Shown: positions 46,126-57,756 of the stretch, one piece after another
Position numbering within the stretch: position 1 is the stretch's first letter
How the letters are laid out: each line of letters opens with the position of its first letter
Assembly (NCBI GenBank): GCA_933228675.1
Contig: OW121743.1
Span: 108,619,468 to 108,683,467 of the forward strand
Reading direction: 5' to 3'
Length of the DNA: 64,000 nt
Source: Stomorhina lunata
Lineage: Eukaryota; Arthropoda; Insecta; Diptera; Rhiniidae
The notes under the pieces: generated by a model
What the model was told of the DNA's origin: nothing
Seen by the model: only the letters and a program-made list of their open reading frames with translations
Database searches by the model: none
Position numbers and translations under genes: made by a program

Positions 46126-47640
46126 AAAATGGAGTAAAAAACTTTTTCTAACATCAGAACTACATATTGAAAAAATACCTATTTTAGTTAAATGTATAAA
46201 AACAGCAACAATTATAATACTTCAAAATTAAACAATAGACCTATTTTTTGAATTTCAAAATTTTCATCATTTTGACCATAAAGTTGGAGGTTGTGAAAAA
46301 AATAGTAATAAAACTACATTATTCAGCTACTTTAGAAAATTTATAGCTAAACCAGGTCATAAAATCATATATTAGTATTCAAAGATTTTATTAATCCCTC
46401 CCATATTTCAGTTCATTTTCCATATTTATACCCAACTAATTTGACAAATGAAACAAATTTGTGATCTTTCATAATTACATTCAAGAAAAAAATTTGAATT
46501 TAACAATGACTAATATTTTCTAAAAAAAATTGTATTTCGTTATTTTTCTCACGCACTTTTGAAATTTTGCCGTCGGCCTATATAACCATAAAAAAAGAAA
46601 GATAGACTAACATTTCTTTATTTCTCAAACTTAAACCAATAAATTATTTCCTTTTATTGTTTTATTTTGGTATGTATGTAGTGGTTGTGTTTTTTTTTAT
46701 TTTCGTTATTTATTAGTATTCTGCCATTTTAATTGAACCCTTAAATATGGCTGCTTACAATTCACTTCCTTTGGCACTTTCAATAACTCTTGCGCAAAAA
46801 AAACAGAAAAACAAAAAAATATTTGAACGCAGACTTTGTCGTATGTTATAGATATTTATTAATTCCCTCGGTATAATTTTTTCGTTCTTTGATAAAAAAA
46901 AAAACAAAAAGAAATACAAATAATACAAATGGTTTAAATAAGGCTCTGGTGACATTAATAAAGGCAAATTATGACAGAAGACATTGTAGTAGGGATATAT
47001 TTTCCTTGAATTACAAACAACTTTTTAAAAGTCGTAACTCTTTTTTTTTTTGTGTTGTGTTCTTTTTGTTTTGGCTTTTTTCAGAAAAATATGAAATTCG
47101 AAACTCCCTACTTATGGATTGGTGCGGTTGGCTTAAAGAACTTATGTTTTTTGTTGTATTCAGTCTGATTGATTTGTTTGTATGTATGTTTAGGAAAAGG
47201 GGTCTCAATGAATGTGCAATTTATATTTGTAAGTAGTCAAGGGGCGTGGTTACACTCCCTCCCTATTTACTTATTTTTTATAGGTATAGTTGCATTATTG
47301 AGCTATAAAATTGCATGTCGTGCTAGTAAAACAGTTCATAAAATGGAAATGATTAAACAGAGTTTTTTGCAAATTCATTTCCGTCTCATTTCAAATCGAA
47401 CATATGAAAAGAATAAACTGTATCTGTAATTGAAATAAGTTACGCTTGAATTCAAAAATTGCCCGAAAAGAGGGTAAACGAAAAAAATAAAAACATTTTT
47501 ATTTTAAAATTTTTAAGACTCGGTTTATACCTAAAACTAGAAAAATAATACAATTATGTTATTAGGTGAACCCTTTATAATACAAATTAGAACCTATAAA
47601 AATACATAGTTCTAATAACGTTTTTATCGTTTTTTTTTAA
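46126..47640. other. AT-rich DNA, no supported gene
   Basis: Overlapping short frames on both strands near 46755-47429 have no recognisable product. The region 47220-47420 is slightly more GC-balanced. Nothing firm can be said. Confidence 0.4.
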
Positions 47641-48768
47641 TTATGGTTTTTTTATAGGAAATTTTTCAAAAATGTCTTTTTTTATAGGAAATTTTTCAAA
47701 CTTAAAAAAAAAAAAAAAATTAAAAATGTCTTAATATATATATGAAATTTTTCAAAAATTTTTATAGGAGATTTTTAAATATATTTTATTTTTATAGGAA
47801 ATTTTTCATAAAAGTCTTAAATTTTTTTTTAAGTCTTATTTTTATAGGAAATTTTTAAAAATTTATTTTTTTTATAGAAAATTTTTCAATAATTTCTTAT
47901 CTTTATAGGACATTTTTAAATTTTTTTTGAAGAAAATTTTAAAAAATTGCTTAATATTTATATGAAATATGATTTTTTTAAATATCCTATTTTTATTTAT
48001 AGAAAATTTTTCAAAAATTTCTTATTTTTCTATGAAATTTTTCTAAAATGTCTTAAATTTTAAAGAATTTTTTTTTAAATTTCTTATTTTTATAGGAAAT
48101 TTTTCAAAAATTTCTTTCTTTATAGGAAATTTTTCAATAATTTCTTATTTTTATAGGAAAATTTTCACATTTTTCTTAAAACAATTTTAAAAAATTTCTT
48201 AATATTTATATGAAATATAATTTTTTTAAATTTCTTATTTTTGGACAAAAATTTTCAAAAATTTCTTTATATTTATAAGAAATTTTTCAAAAAATTCTTA
48301 TATTTATAGGAAATTTTGAAAAATTTTTTCTTTCTTTTTTATTTTTATAGAAAATTTTTAAAAATTTCTTAAGTTTTAAACAAATTTTTTAAAATTTCTT
48401 ATTTTTGTAGAAAATTTTCAAAAATGTCTCAAATTTTAAAGAAATTTAAAAAAAAATTTCTTTTTTTTTTATAGGAATTTTTTCAATAATTTCCTATTTT
48501 TATAGAAAATTTTTAATTTTTTTTAAGCAAATTTAAAAAAAATTCTTAATATTTATATGAAATATGATTTTTTTTAAATTTATTATTTTTGGCCGAAAAT
48601 TTAAAAAAATTTCTTAATATTTATATGAAACATTTCAAAAATTTCTAATATTTATACGAAATTTTTCGAAAATTTCCTATTTTTCAAAAATTTCTTATTT
48701 TTATAGAAATTTTTTCAAAAATTTCTTATTTTTATAGTATTTTTTTTAAATTTATTTTTTTAATTTGG
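47641..48768 (+). repeat. Diverged 27-30 bp minisatellite array
   Basis: Irregular units of TTTTTATAGGAAATTTTTC followed by AAAAATTTCTTA. Units vary in length and many have lost the TATAG core. The TATAGGAAATTTTTCAAAAA core is the same as the reverse complement of the 62.4-64 kb array, so this is an older relative. It ends abruptly at the inverted-repeat arm that starts at about 48770. Confidence 0.8.
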
Positions 48769-48769
48769 A

Positions 48770-49080
48770 AAAGAAAAAACGCTTCTAAATCTAAATATAA
48801 TGAAAAATATCCGGGAAGGCTGGCAAGGATCGGATCATTATTACAATACTTCATAAAATTTTCTTTATAATTATACATTGACCTCGATTTTTTACTAAAA
48901 AGTAAATCATTGACTCAGAAAGTGATATTGAATCGATCGGTACGCAAAAAAATTTAAACTTTTTTTAAACCCTTTGTAAACCCTAGTTAGTATATGGCTC
49001 TTATATGTTATCAACAAATATGTCGACACAGTTTTCCGTGAGGAACTTAAATAGCTTGACATATTTGTATTAAAAGCTTT
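48770..49080 (+). repeat. Left arm of a long inverted repeat
   Basis: It pairs with 53403-53686 in opposite orientation at roughly 80%. Matching words (left arm sense) are AGAAAAAACGC, TAATGAAAAATATCCGGGA, AGGATCGGATCATTATTACA, GACTCAGAAAGT and ACAAATATGTCGACACAG. The CGACTCAGAAAGTGAT-like phrase is also found in INE-1 copies, so the arms may themselves be INE-1-related. The minus open frame at 48907-49185 is a by-product. Confidence 0.8.
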
Positions 49081-49249
49081 GTTAAATGTAAGTGAAATGC
49101 AAAATATTGTCAAATGTGAAATTTTGGAACCAAACGTTTTCAAACAACCAATGCAAATGTTTTTAAAAAGTCCATTTAAGAACATTCTCGGAAATCGTTT
49201 CTTTAATCCGGATCTACTCTTTAATCTCAGAATGCCAAGTTATGATAGG

Positions 49250-50697
49250 GTTTCGTAATTTATTTTTGCAATTTTTTAGATGTTAGATTGATTTATAATA
49301 CAGATGAATATATTTTTACTTATATTTACAATATTGTAATCTGAATACATAAATTTATTTTCGTTTCCACCCTTTACATCATAAATTTTCTATAAAAATA
49401 AAATTTTCTAACAACTAAAGGCACACCCCTCCCTACATTAAACTGCAATAGCAGCAATTGACCTATTGCCCTGAATATTTCTCTCATATAAACTAAAATC
49501 GTAATAAAATTTTCTAATCCCCTAAGAGTTTTTATTTAAAATGTCGTTTATAAAACCCATCAATTTTATTTCTAGTGTCAAATTAAGTGAATCTTTTTAA
49601 AGCTTTTCGCTTTTTAGCTTCTAACGTTTGTCATGACACCCATCCCATTTATATACTCGTATAATGGGAGTTTGACAAAAACTAAATAAAACTGACCATT
49701 GTAATAAAAAAATTTGAAATACATAAAAAATAAATAAAAACCAATAAAAAGCTATTGTGATTTTATTGTAAAGTATACATTTTAGTTTTTAGTTGGAATT
49801 GGTTTCTGGGTGATTTGTTTTTTAGACAATGCAAATTATTTGTTAGAAAACACCTACTACTAAAATATTGTAATTAAGACACACCTGTTAGATGAAATAC
49901 GAAATATTCATATAATAGTTAAACTAGATTTGACGCCATTTTTCAATAGTTTTATTTATCGAGTCTGGTGTTTATTTACTTCGCCCCATATAATAAATAT
50001 TAAGATTTAGCTTGTTTCGTAATTTTTTCCATCTTTGCCTAAAGCTATGTTCAGACTAGTCACATATCAAACAAAGAAAGTGTAACATAATAGATATTCA
50101 TGATTTAACGGAGGTCAAAATTGGCCACTTAATATTATATGTCAAATTTTCATATATTAATAACTTCCCAACTCACAAGTCAAATAAGTCTTAACTAGGT
50201 AAACGATTTTTTTTCGTATAGTCGAATTTTGATACTTTAAGAAAAAAGTTTAGAGTTTAATGGAAGTATTTACATTTTTTGTTACAAATAATGAGAATAT
50301 AAATTAATTTGTATTGTAATTCAAATAAATAAATATTTTATATATCATTTTATACCAAATGTGAAAAATAAAAATATTTGTCAAAATTAAGAGATTAGAA
50401 GACTTCTATACAAAATTTTTTTAACAAAAACTGAAATCAAACCGATTTTATTACGATTTTAGTTTATATGAGAGAATTTTTCAGGGCTATAGGTCAATTA
50501 CTGGTATTACATTTGAATGTAGGGATGGGTGTTCCTTTAGATATTAGAAAACTTTAGTTTTATTTAAAACGTTAGATATAAAAGGTGAAAACGAAAATAA
50601 ATTCATATTTTAAGATTACAATATTGTAAATACAACCAAAAATATTATCATCTGTATTACAAATCAATCTAACTTCTAAAAAATTACAAAACATTAA
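49250..50697. mobile_element. Foldback-type element, 1.45 kb with about 255-bp inverted arms
   Basis: Arm 49250-49517 and arm 50443-50697 are inverted copies (about 75-80% by eye). Matching words are TTTTTTAGATGTTAGATTGA versus TTTTTTAGAAGTTAGATTGA, TACAATATTGTAATCT, CATCCCTACATT, CAATTGACCTAT and CTCATATAAACTAAAATCG. The 925-bp middle has no coding frame. The long, imperfect inverted arms fit a foldback or long-TIR non-autonomous transposon. No target duplication was identified. Confidence 0.7.
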
Positions 50698-50707
50698 GAA
50701 ATGAAAT

Positions 50708-51372
50708 GAAAACAAGTAAGAAAAGCTTTAGTCGGTCAAGCCCGACTATATCGTACCCTTCACTTCTAAGGTTAAATATGGACCAACAGTTAAACAAGTT
50801 TTCCTTAAGTTTTAGAGACATACGTACATATACTATGTACTATTTTTTCGTAATTTCGAGATTTATGACATTTTCGGCTAAGGGCCTGATATGGGAGCTA
50901 GGGTCAATTGTAGAAAGATTGTTTTTTTTTGTATTTAGTTTAGTTAGTTTTAGTAATCAATCGATTCCTACAAAATAAGGTACACTGATAAAGCAAAATT
51001 TGTTCTCAATATCATAAAAATACAAATAAATTTGTGAAGCACCAAAAACTCTATTACGGGAAGACATCCCAATGAGAGGTAACCGAAATAGTAATCAGAT
51101 TTCGCCCAAAAAATATCCTAAGTATTGGGATCGTCCTTGGATCAAAATATGAGTCTAAAAGTCCAAATTTTATCAAATTATCTTTAAAGTTGCGACCTGT
51201 AGAATGATAGCAAGCTTACATGGATAGTGGATGGATAGCCAGGCAGCTAGCTGGACGGACAGAAGTCGATTGGTATACTAAAAGGTGGGTCTCAGACCAA
51301 AATTTCTTTGCGTTACAAACATCATCACAAACCCAATATACCCTTTCCACCTACAGTGGTGAAGGATATAAA
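50708..51372 (-). mobile_element. INE-1-like element, copy E
   Basis: The plus strand begins AACAAGTAAGAAAAGC with the hairpin AGTCGGTCAAGCCCGACT, then TACCCTTCACTTCTAAGG. It ends with CATCATCACAAACCCAATAT, CCCTTTCCACC and GGTGAAGG. The GTC core appears reversed as TAGCTGGACGGACAGAAGTC (51249-51268). The body (ATGGGAGCTAGGGTCAATTG) matches copy D more closely than copy B, defining a second subfamily. The open frame 50706-50978 is a shadow. Confidence 0.8.
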
Positions 51373-51487
51373 CACCCTAGATAAATTAATCTATTGAGGG
51401 TCTGTGTTTGGTATTCTGAGATTGTAGAATAGATCCGTTATAAAGAAAAGACTTCCGAAATGGACTTTATAGAGACCTTTTCATTGG
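51373..51487. other. Spacer between INE-1 copy E and SINE 2
   Basis: No feature seen. Confidence 0.4.
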
Positions 51488-53360
51488 ATGCTGTGGCTTA
51501 GTCGACTACTAAGCATAATATCACATTAAGCCTGGGTTCGATCCCTGGTCTCGGCAACATCAATTTCTGTAATTATTAATTTCTATTAGAATTATTAATT
51601 GCCACAGCATCTTCCGTCGGCGGTAAGCCTACAGCAATAACACGCCGCACAGTGGTTCAGAATCATTTTTTATTGGCCAAAACTCTGTAACTTTTTAACT
51701 ATTAAAGATTTTTGGTTTTTTTTAATCAATAGATAACATCTGTAGCTTTTTCGAGTGTAGGTTTTATTAAGATCGGTACAGTGGTTCTTAAGAAATTTAA
51801 GTTTGAAATTCAATTTTCGATGTTTTTCTTTTTTATTTTGTTTCAAATCTGCCAACTCATTTTTGACCCACTTCCTCTTAACCGATTTGACTCAAATTTG
51901 GGCGACCTTGGATAGCAATTTAATATTTTGTTATCCTAAGGGTGCCCCCTTTCCCGTTGAGGTATTTACAGTATTTTTATTAGGGTGACCCAAATTTTAA
52001 TTTTTGCTTAATAATACTTACATATTACCTAGTTTTTTTAATAAAAGGTTGTAACTTAATTTTTCTTTAAATATATATTTATTTGTAGTCATAAATAGAT
52101 TGTAGATAAATAAAATAATATTTAATATTAATATTTGTATACTTTATTGCACTCAAATGCTAAATGCAAATTATAATTATTGTTTATTTGGCTGGAATAT
52201 TTCTTGTAAATATTCAGTGAATAAATTTAGGAAGTTTTATTTAATGTCATAAAAGACCACTTATAATAATTTTTAGGTATAATAAAACCCTTTAACGCTG
52301 ATGAGTAACAGGTTAAATAATATTCCTTAAAAAATGGAAAATTTTAGCTGTTAAAATTCATTCTGTACTTTTTTACGTTTTTTCCCTATAATTTTTAGCA
52401 GGTAATTGAAACATCTGTGCAAAATGCAATAATTCTAAAATTCTTTGAAAAATTCCCTGAAAGAATCAGGGAAGTTTTTTTTTTAAGATACAACCATTTG
52501 AATAAAAATTTAAACCACTAATAACATTCCTCTTATTGAAATAACTATCTGCAATTTGTATTTTGCAATTTTGATAAAATTTTGCTTGTAAAAATGTTGA
52601 GTATTTTCATTAAAATAAAAAAGTGTTCTACGGGCGGGTTCGGGCGGGTACAAAAGTATATATAGGATTAAAGGGAACACTCTTGGCTTTCTTTGGGTGG
52701 TTTCGATTTTTGTTTCCATTTCTCCCTTTTAATGTTATACACTACTAAACTTGAAGTTTTATGAGTATATGGTAATTTTAAATTTATTACATAACACCTT
52801 AACTACAATTTAACCATGGTGAGCAAATACCATTTGTTAAAACCAACAGTCCACCCAACATATCAAAAAAAAAACCGCAGCCCATTAGCATTAATAGTTT
52901 TCAAGAAATCGTAATTAATATGAGATCAAAAATTAAAATTTTTCTTTAATTTCTAAATTAACTAAAATTCCTTTAGCAGCATGCCACGCCCACTACATCG
53001 AATATTTTGACCAAATTTTTTGGCCACCTTAGTTTTGATATATTTTCTTTCTGATGGTATAAAAATTTTAAAAATCTATGTCAACAAAAAATATAGGTTT
53101 TGGCCAATGAAATTTGATTCTGAACCACCGTGCGCCGTCGACGATAAGTAAATAAAATTGGCTGTAGAACACAAAAGCTTAAATAAATGCGTCTAAATAA
53201 CAACAAATGGCGCAACTTCACTGTTCTAAAAATTGATATGATGTGCAATTACAGTGTTGAATAATATAAAGCTTTATCTCTCCCTTTCAGCACCTTTCGC
53301 TTTTATACTATCCCCTTTCCAAAGAAGGTAACCCAATTCGTATATACTCTATATACAATT
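51488..53360 (+). mobile_element. Second tRNA-derived SINE, split by a Transib-like insertion
   Basis: The head has A box TGGCTTAGTCG (51494-51504) and B box GGTTCGATCC (51535-51544), 41 bp apart. The body continues to 51647, is interrupted by 51648-53132, and appears to resume at 53138 to about 53360. It ends in CCAAAGAAGGTAACCC and a TA-rich tail, loosely like the 3' end of the SINE at 33.7 kb. An 11-bp inverted word, GATGCTGTGGC / GCCACAGCATC, lies at 51488 and 51601. No target duplication was identified, so the far boundary is approximate. Confidence 0.6.
51648..53132. mobile_element. Transib-like non-autonomous transposon, 1485 bp
   Basis: The ends CACAGTGGTTCAGAATC (left) and CACGGTGGTTCAGAATC (right, reversed) match at 16 of 17, and the match continues to a shared ATTGGCCAAAAC. 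Identical CGCCG pentamers flank it (51643-51647, 53133-53137). Transib elements have CACWATGG-type ends and 5-bp GC-rich target duplications (CGNCG), so end and target agree. The heptamer CACAGTG equals the RAG recombination-signal heptamer, as expected for this superfamily. No transposase frame was found inside; open frames at 51670-51988 and 52510-52719 are unrecognised. Confidence 0.68.
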
Positions 53361-53402
53361 GTATAGGCAGTATTTGCCTGAGTGTTACTTCTCTTTTCAA
53401 AA

Positions 53403-53686
53403 AAAAAAAAGCTTTTTATAAAAATATGACAAGCTATTTAAGTTCCTGACGGAAAACTGTGTCGACATATTTGTTGATAATATTAACTAGGTTTTACAAA
53501 GGGTTTAAAAAAAAATTCAAAATTTGTTAGCGTTGCGATCGATTTAATATTACTTTCTGAGGCAATGATTGACTTTTAAGTAAATAATTGAGGTCCCTGT
53601 AATAATGATCCTATGCTTGCCACCCGTCCCGGATATTTTTCATTATCTTTAGATTTAGATGCGTTTTTTCTCTTCCGAATGTTTTG
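53403..53686 (-). repeat. Right arm of the long inverted repeat
   Basis: Inverted partner of 48770-49080. Internal order is the mirror: AGCTATTTAAGTTCC, CTGTGTCGACATATTTGT, ACTTTCTGAGGCAATGA, TCCCGGATATTTTTCATTA, then GCGTTTTTTCTCTTCC, which merges into the 134-bp tandem duplication. Confidence 0.8.
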
Positions 53687-53937
53687 TATGGAGGCTAAGG
53701 TAAATTATGGATCGGTTTTAACAAAATTTAGTACTCTTGTTTGTATAAACAATATAAAATATTTAAATTTTATCAAAGTTATTTTTGATATATACCATAT
53801 TATCTCTTCCGAATGTTTTGTATGGAGGCTAAGGTAAATTATGGATCGGTTTTAACAAAATTTAGTACTCTTGTTTGTATAAACAATATAAAATATTTAA
53901 ATTTTATCAAAGTTATTTTTGATATATACCATATTAT
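53670..53937 (+). repeat. Exact 134-bp tandem duplication
   Basis: Units 53670-53803 and 53804-53937 read identically (both contain GGAGGCTAAGGTAAATTATG and end TATACCATATTAT). Identity over 134 bp in this AT-rich setting implies a very recent event or an assembly artefact. The open frame 53613-53837 is a by-product. Confidence 0.95.
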
Positions 53938-55154
53938 GGTTAAATAAAATTAAAAAAAAAAAAAACGTCGAAAAAATTTCGGGTATTTTAGTACATAGGG
54001 TACCAAGTTTAGTTTATGATATCCCTCATATAAAATACCTTTCAGAAAATTTCTTTAACAATTTAAAGTTCAAAGATAAACTAACAAATATTGTAATTAT
54101 TTCCGCAATCCTAAGACACTAAGATTTAAGAAACATTGTTTAAAAGCTTAAACAACCTTATTAAACTATTCGTATACTAGCTGATCTCAGCTATTGAACA
54201 CCTACATACTATATTTAGAATGAAAAACCAAAAAAAGTATTTACAATTATTTTCGTTTCATTAAATGATACCAATAACGAACATCCAGAATCATAAGATA
54301 AAACTAGTTAAATGCCATAAAATAAATTCTAATCAAAATTTAAATAATTCATATGATAAAATAAACATAAAAATGCGTCGAGATTTAGAAGAACTCTGCA
54401 TTGTATATTACCATGATTCTCGTTCGCATCATGTCGTCTCCACATCACATAAGCATAAATGAAATAATGTGCAAAATAATAAAAGTTTTTATGACTTGTT
54501 TTGGTGCGAAGTCACATACCAATCCGATCAACCATCATTAACGCAAAGAACCCCCATGTTAAGAAAATTTTATAATTGGCTCATATTTATTTATACGGCA
54601 AAAAACTTGGGAAAAATAAGAAAAACATGTAAGAGTATTTATGGTAAAATAGGAGGTGCCTCATTTGCCACACTCTTAACTTAACAAACATAAGTATAAA
54701 TACATTTTTACTTGAATATTTAAAAATTTTGTTCCAGATACTTGGGGCTTAATAAAAACAGACTTACACTTACATGGGAGTTAGTATTTAGTAAATATGT
54801 ATATGTAGATTCCTGTATGTCTCAGGTTTTTTGTAAAATAATAAAAATCCCATATTTATATGGAGTTGTATATAAAGTTGACAATTCTCATTAAATATAT
54901 GTATTTCTGGATTTTAATCAGTTTCTATACAAAATGTGTATGCGAATACTTGTAAGATTGTACGTACGAATATAAAATTGTGAATTGTTCATTTTCATTA
55001 ACATTACGATTACCATAAACATATGGTAGATATCATTTTACACTATCAAATTCAGCCATTTTTATTATTACGAGCATTTTAATTTTGTTCTTCTTCCACC
55101 TTTGTAAATATTGTACATAATAGTTTGTGTTATTTTATAGTTCAGGTGTGCTGT
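53938..55154. other. No supported gene; three adjacent plus-strand open frames
   Basis: Open frames at 53919-54122, 54265-54462 and 54469-54684 lie close together on the plus strand. The last contains a more balanced stretch (LFWCEVTYQSDQPSLTQR). None resembles a family I recognise, and no splice signals join them. A decayed coding fragment is possible but unsupported. Confidence 0.35.
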
Positions 55155-55160
55155 TAATAG

Positions 55161-55367
55161 GGTATTCCCATAAGAAATTTGAAAATTATGATTACAAAAG
55201 AAGAACGTTTCTCTTGTTACTTGTATGACATGCGGCTTGGAAAATAATTGTTGTCCAAATCATTATGTGCTTTGATTTAATGTTATCCCTATAATACGAG
55301 CAATAACAGAAACATGCATAGTTCACTTGTCTTTAAATATCAACTGGAACTTTTTACTGGAACACCC
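55161..55367. mobile_element. Possible mariner-like MITE, about 207 bp
   Basis: The left end GGGTATTCCCATAAGAAATT and the reversed right end GGGTGTTCCAGTAAAAAGTT agree at about 15 of 20 positions, and both are flanked by TA. TA duplication and short ends suggest a Tc1/mariner-type MITE. No coding sequence inside. Confidence 0.45.
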
Positions 55368-55371
55368 TATA

Positions 55372-55868
55372 GATACAATATGTGTGTGGTTTTAAAAGTT
55401 TTCTCCCTATTTTGAAATGTTGTTTGCAAAAAGTAAAAAACAATAAAAAGAATTGTTAGTTTATTTTAATAAACACAAATGGTGGTAACGAACCTGTGCT
55501 ATTTAGTTATGAATCGTATCATAAAATGGTTACTTTTCAAAGGGGTTTGTCTATGTTTTACGAGCTGTAAAAGTTTGGAAACAAACATTCATAGTTTTTT
55601 TTTTCAAAAGAAAATTAAATTTGAGTATCTATTATTAGCATGAAAAACATGGTAAATATAATAATAATCTGCCACTGTTATATTAGAGAAGTATAATATT
55701 TGCAACTATTGGTTTTGGTTTTTGTTGTAGAGTGTCACAAGTTTAAGTTGGCATCACTGCCTTATTTGACCACTCATTAAACAGCTGACAGTTGAAATTT
55801 CATTATGAACCAGGCGAACGGGATGTAGCATATATAATAAAATTGTTTGATAGCGACTTAAAGATAAT
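55372..55868. other. AT-rich DNA, no gene seen
   Basis: Nothing recognised. Confidence 0.4.
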
Positions 55869-56316
55869 TATACCCTTCAGCACCATAGGTGAAAAGGTTA
55901 TTATAAGTTTGTGCCGTATGTATGTAACGCATAGAAATATTTGTCTTAGACCCACCTTTTAGTATATCACAGAATCACTTTCTGAGTCGATTTAGAGATG
56001 TCAGTTCGTCCGTCCGTCTGGCTGTACCCTCATGTAGTCAAAGTACAGGTCGAAATTCAAAAGATAATAAAATTTGGCACAGATAATTTAACAACTGTAA
56101 TTAATTTGACAAATTTCGAGATAATCGGTCCACATTTGACCCTAGCTCTCGTATAAGTCTTAATGACGGAAATAGCTTAAATATATAAGTTTCGAGAAAA
56201 TGTTTGTATGATGGCAAAATTTAGCAAATATTTGTCTTATACAAGAACAACTTTGACTTTAGTGGTGAAGGGTATCGTATGGTGGGGCTCGACTTTAGCA
56301 CTTTCTTACTTGTTTT
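55869..56316 (+). mobile_element. INE-1-like element, copy C (internal deletion)
   Basis: Both ends are present: TATACCCTTCAGCACC at the start and CTTTCTTACTTGTTTT at the end. Relative to copy B, about 340 bp is missing between TTTGGCACAGATAAT and TTAACAACTGTAAT. The GTC core is short (GTCCGTCCGTCTGGCTG). The deletion junction is near 56087. Confidence 0.85.
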
Positions 56317-56777
56317 ATTTACTGTTGTGTTCTTTGAACAAACTCGGAGAACCTGTTCCAAAAATATCATAAAATGGATGAATAAACCTTTTCAAAAATA
56401 TCAAATTTTGTAAAAACAACATTTCGACCGATCTTATAATAAAAGGACCATAACGAATAACAAAGATATGGTGGCGATAAAATGTAATGCAAAAAGTTGA
56501 ATTTTGTTGACTATTTTAATTGAACATTTTTGATTTTTAAACAATATTAAAGGTCGTATCTTTAAGTGATACGATTAGAGAAAATATTTTTTTTTACTAT
56601 AGATTAGTTTTGCCTAAAAACAAAATTCATATTTAACTTGGAACACTCACTATATCGGAAATAGTATTAGCCAATTTCGTATAGCTTTCAAAATTATTCA
56701 TATTTTCGTTCTAGATAAAGAAAAGCATGAAAACTAATATATCTACCAGTATACATATCTCTTAATAAGACTCATTT
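56317..56777. other. AT-rich DNA, no gene seen
   Basis: Nothing recognised between two INE-1-like copies. Confidence 0.4.
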
Positions 56778-57756
56778 TGTATACCCTTCACCACCATAGG
56801 TAGAAAGGGTATATTGGGTCTGTGCTGATGTTTGTGAAGCATAAAAATATTAGTCTGAGACCTTTTAGTATATTAATCGACTCAGAAAGACTCCCTAATG
56901 TGACTTAAATATGTCCATCCATCTGGCTGGTTCGTCATGAAATATTGTTATGAAAATACAGGTGTAACTTTGCAGATAATTTATTTGGTAATAAATGATA
57001 AAGGCTTAAGTTTACATAAGTGCTTCTTAACTTTTTTACATATTTTTATTCTCCTCTTTAAGATCTTTCACTCAAGTATAAAATGTGGTTATTTATAAAA
57101 CTATACGCATTTATATATTAATTTTTTTATACAAAATCTTTGTCCCTTTTAGACAAAACCCTTTATATCTCAAAACACGAAATCTCGACTTGAACCTTTT
57201 TTATTTATTGCCACAGATTTAATGAAATTTGGCAGACTCATATTTTGGTCCGAGGATAATCCCTTTACTTTCTGGGCACTCCTATGGGGTACCTCCCATA
57301 GGGATGCCTTCCCGGAATAGAGTTTCTATGGGGTACCTCCCATAGGGATGCCTTCCCGGAATAGAGTTCCTAGTCCCTTACGGCCACACATTTAACTGTA
57401 TGTTAATACTCAGCATAAATATTTCTTATGGTAACCGAAATCAGTATACCTAATTTTGTAGGAGTCGGCCCATATTTTACCATACCTACCATATAAGACA
57501 CATTATCAAAAGTCTTTTAAATAACCAGAAAAGCACAAAAAAGCTTATAAATCTGAAGACTATGCACAAATAAAAATTTAAAAATATAAGCCGATTTGGT
57601 AACAATCGATCCATAATTGACCCTAGCTCCCATATCAGACCCTCTGCCGGAAATTACATAAATTTACTTAAATCTCGAAATTTCGAAAAAAAAATAAGCA
57701 CGTGCGTGTATTTATGTCTCTAAGCCTTAGGGAAAACTTGTTCTTACTTGTTTACT
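56778..57756 (+). mobile_element. INE-1-like element, copy D (second subfamily)
   Basis: It starts TATACCCTTCACCACC with the palindrome partner GGTAGAAAGGGTATA, followed by GTCCATCCATCTGGCTGG. Its body has GGGTACCTCCCATAGGGATG and GACCCTAGCTCCCATATC, and it ends GTTCTTACTTGTTTAC. A 44-bp exact-length tandem duplication lies at 57282-57369. It resembles copy E in body sequence. Confidence 0.75.
57282..57369 (+). repeat. 44-bp tandem duplication in INE-1 copy D
   Basis: CTATGGGGTACCTCCCATAG starts at 57282 and again at 57326. The units differ by about one base. Confidence 0.9.

Noticed and set aside
46755..47429. Cluster of overlapping open frames on both strands
   Set aside because: The frames overlap in opposite directions, none matches a known family, and there is no codon-level signal of selection.
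50706..50978. 90-codon plus-strand open frame
   Set aside because: It coincides with the reversed INE-1 copy E.
51488..51560. Functional tRNA gene
   Set aside because: A and B boxes are present, but acceptor and D stems do not form a proper cloverleaf. A SINE head is the better reading.
54265..54684. Two adjacent plus-strand open frames
   Set aside because: No recognisable product, no splice signals joining them, and amino-acid content close to that of chance frames. Recorded as uncertain in the region entry.
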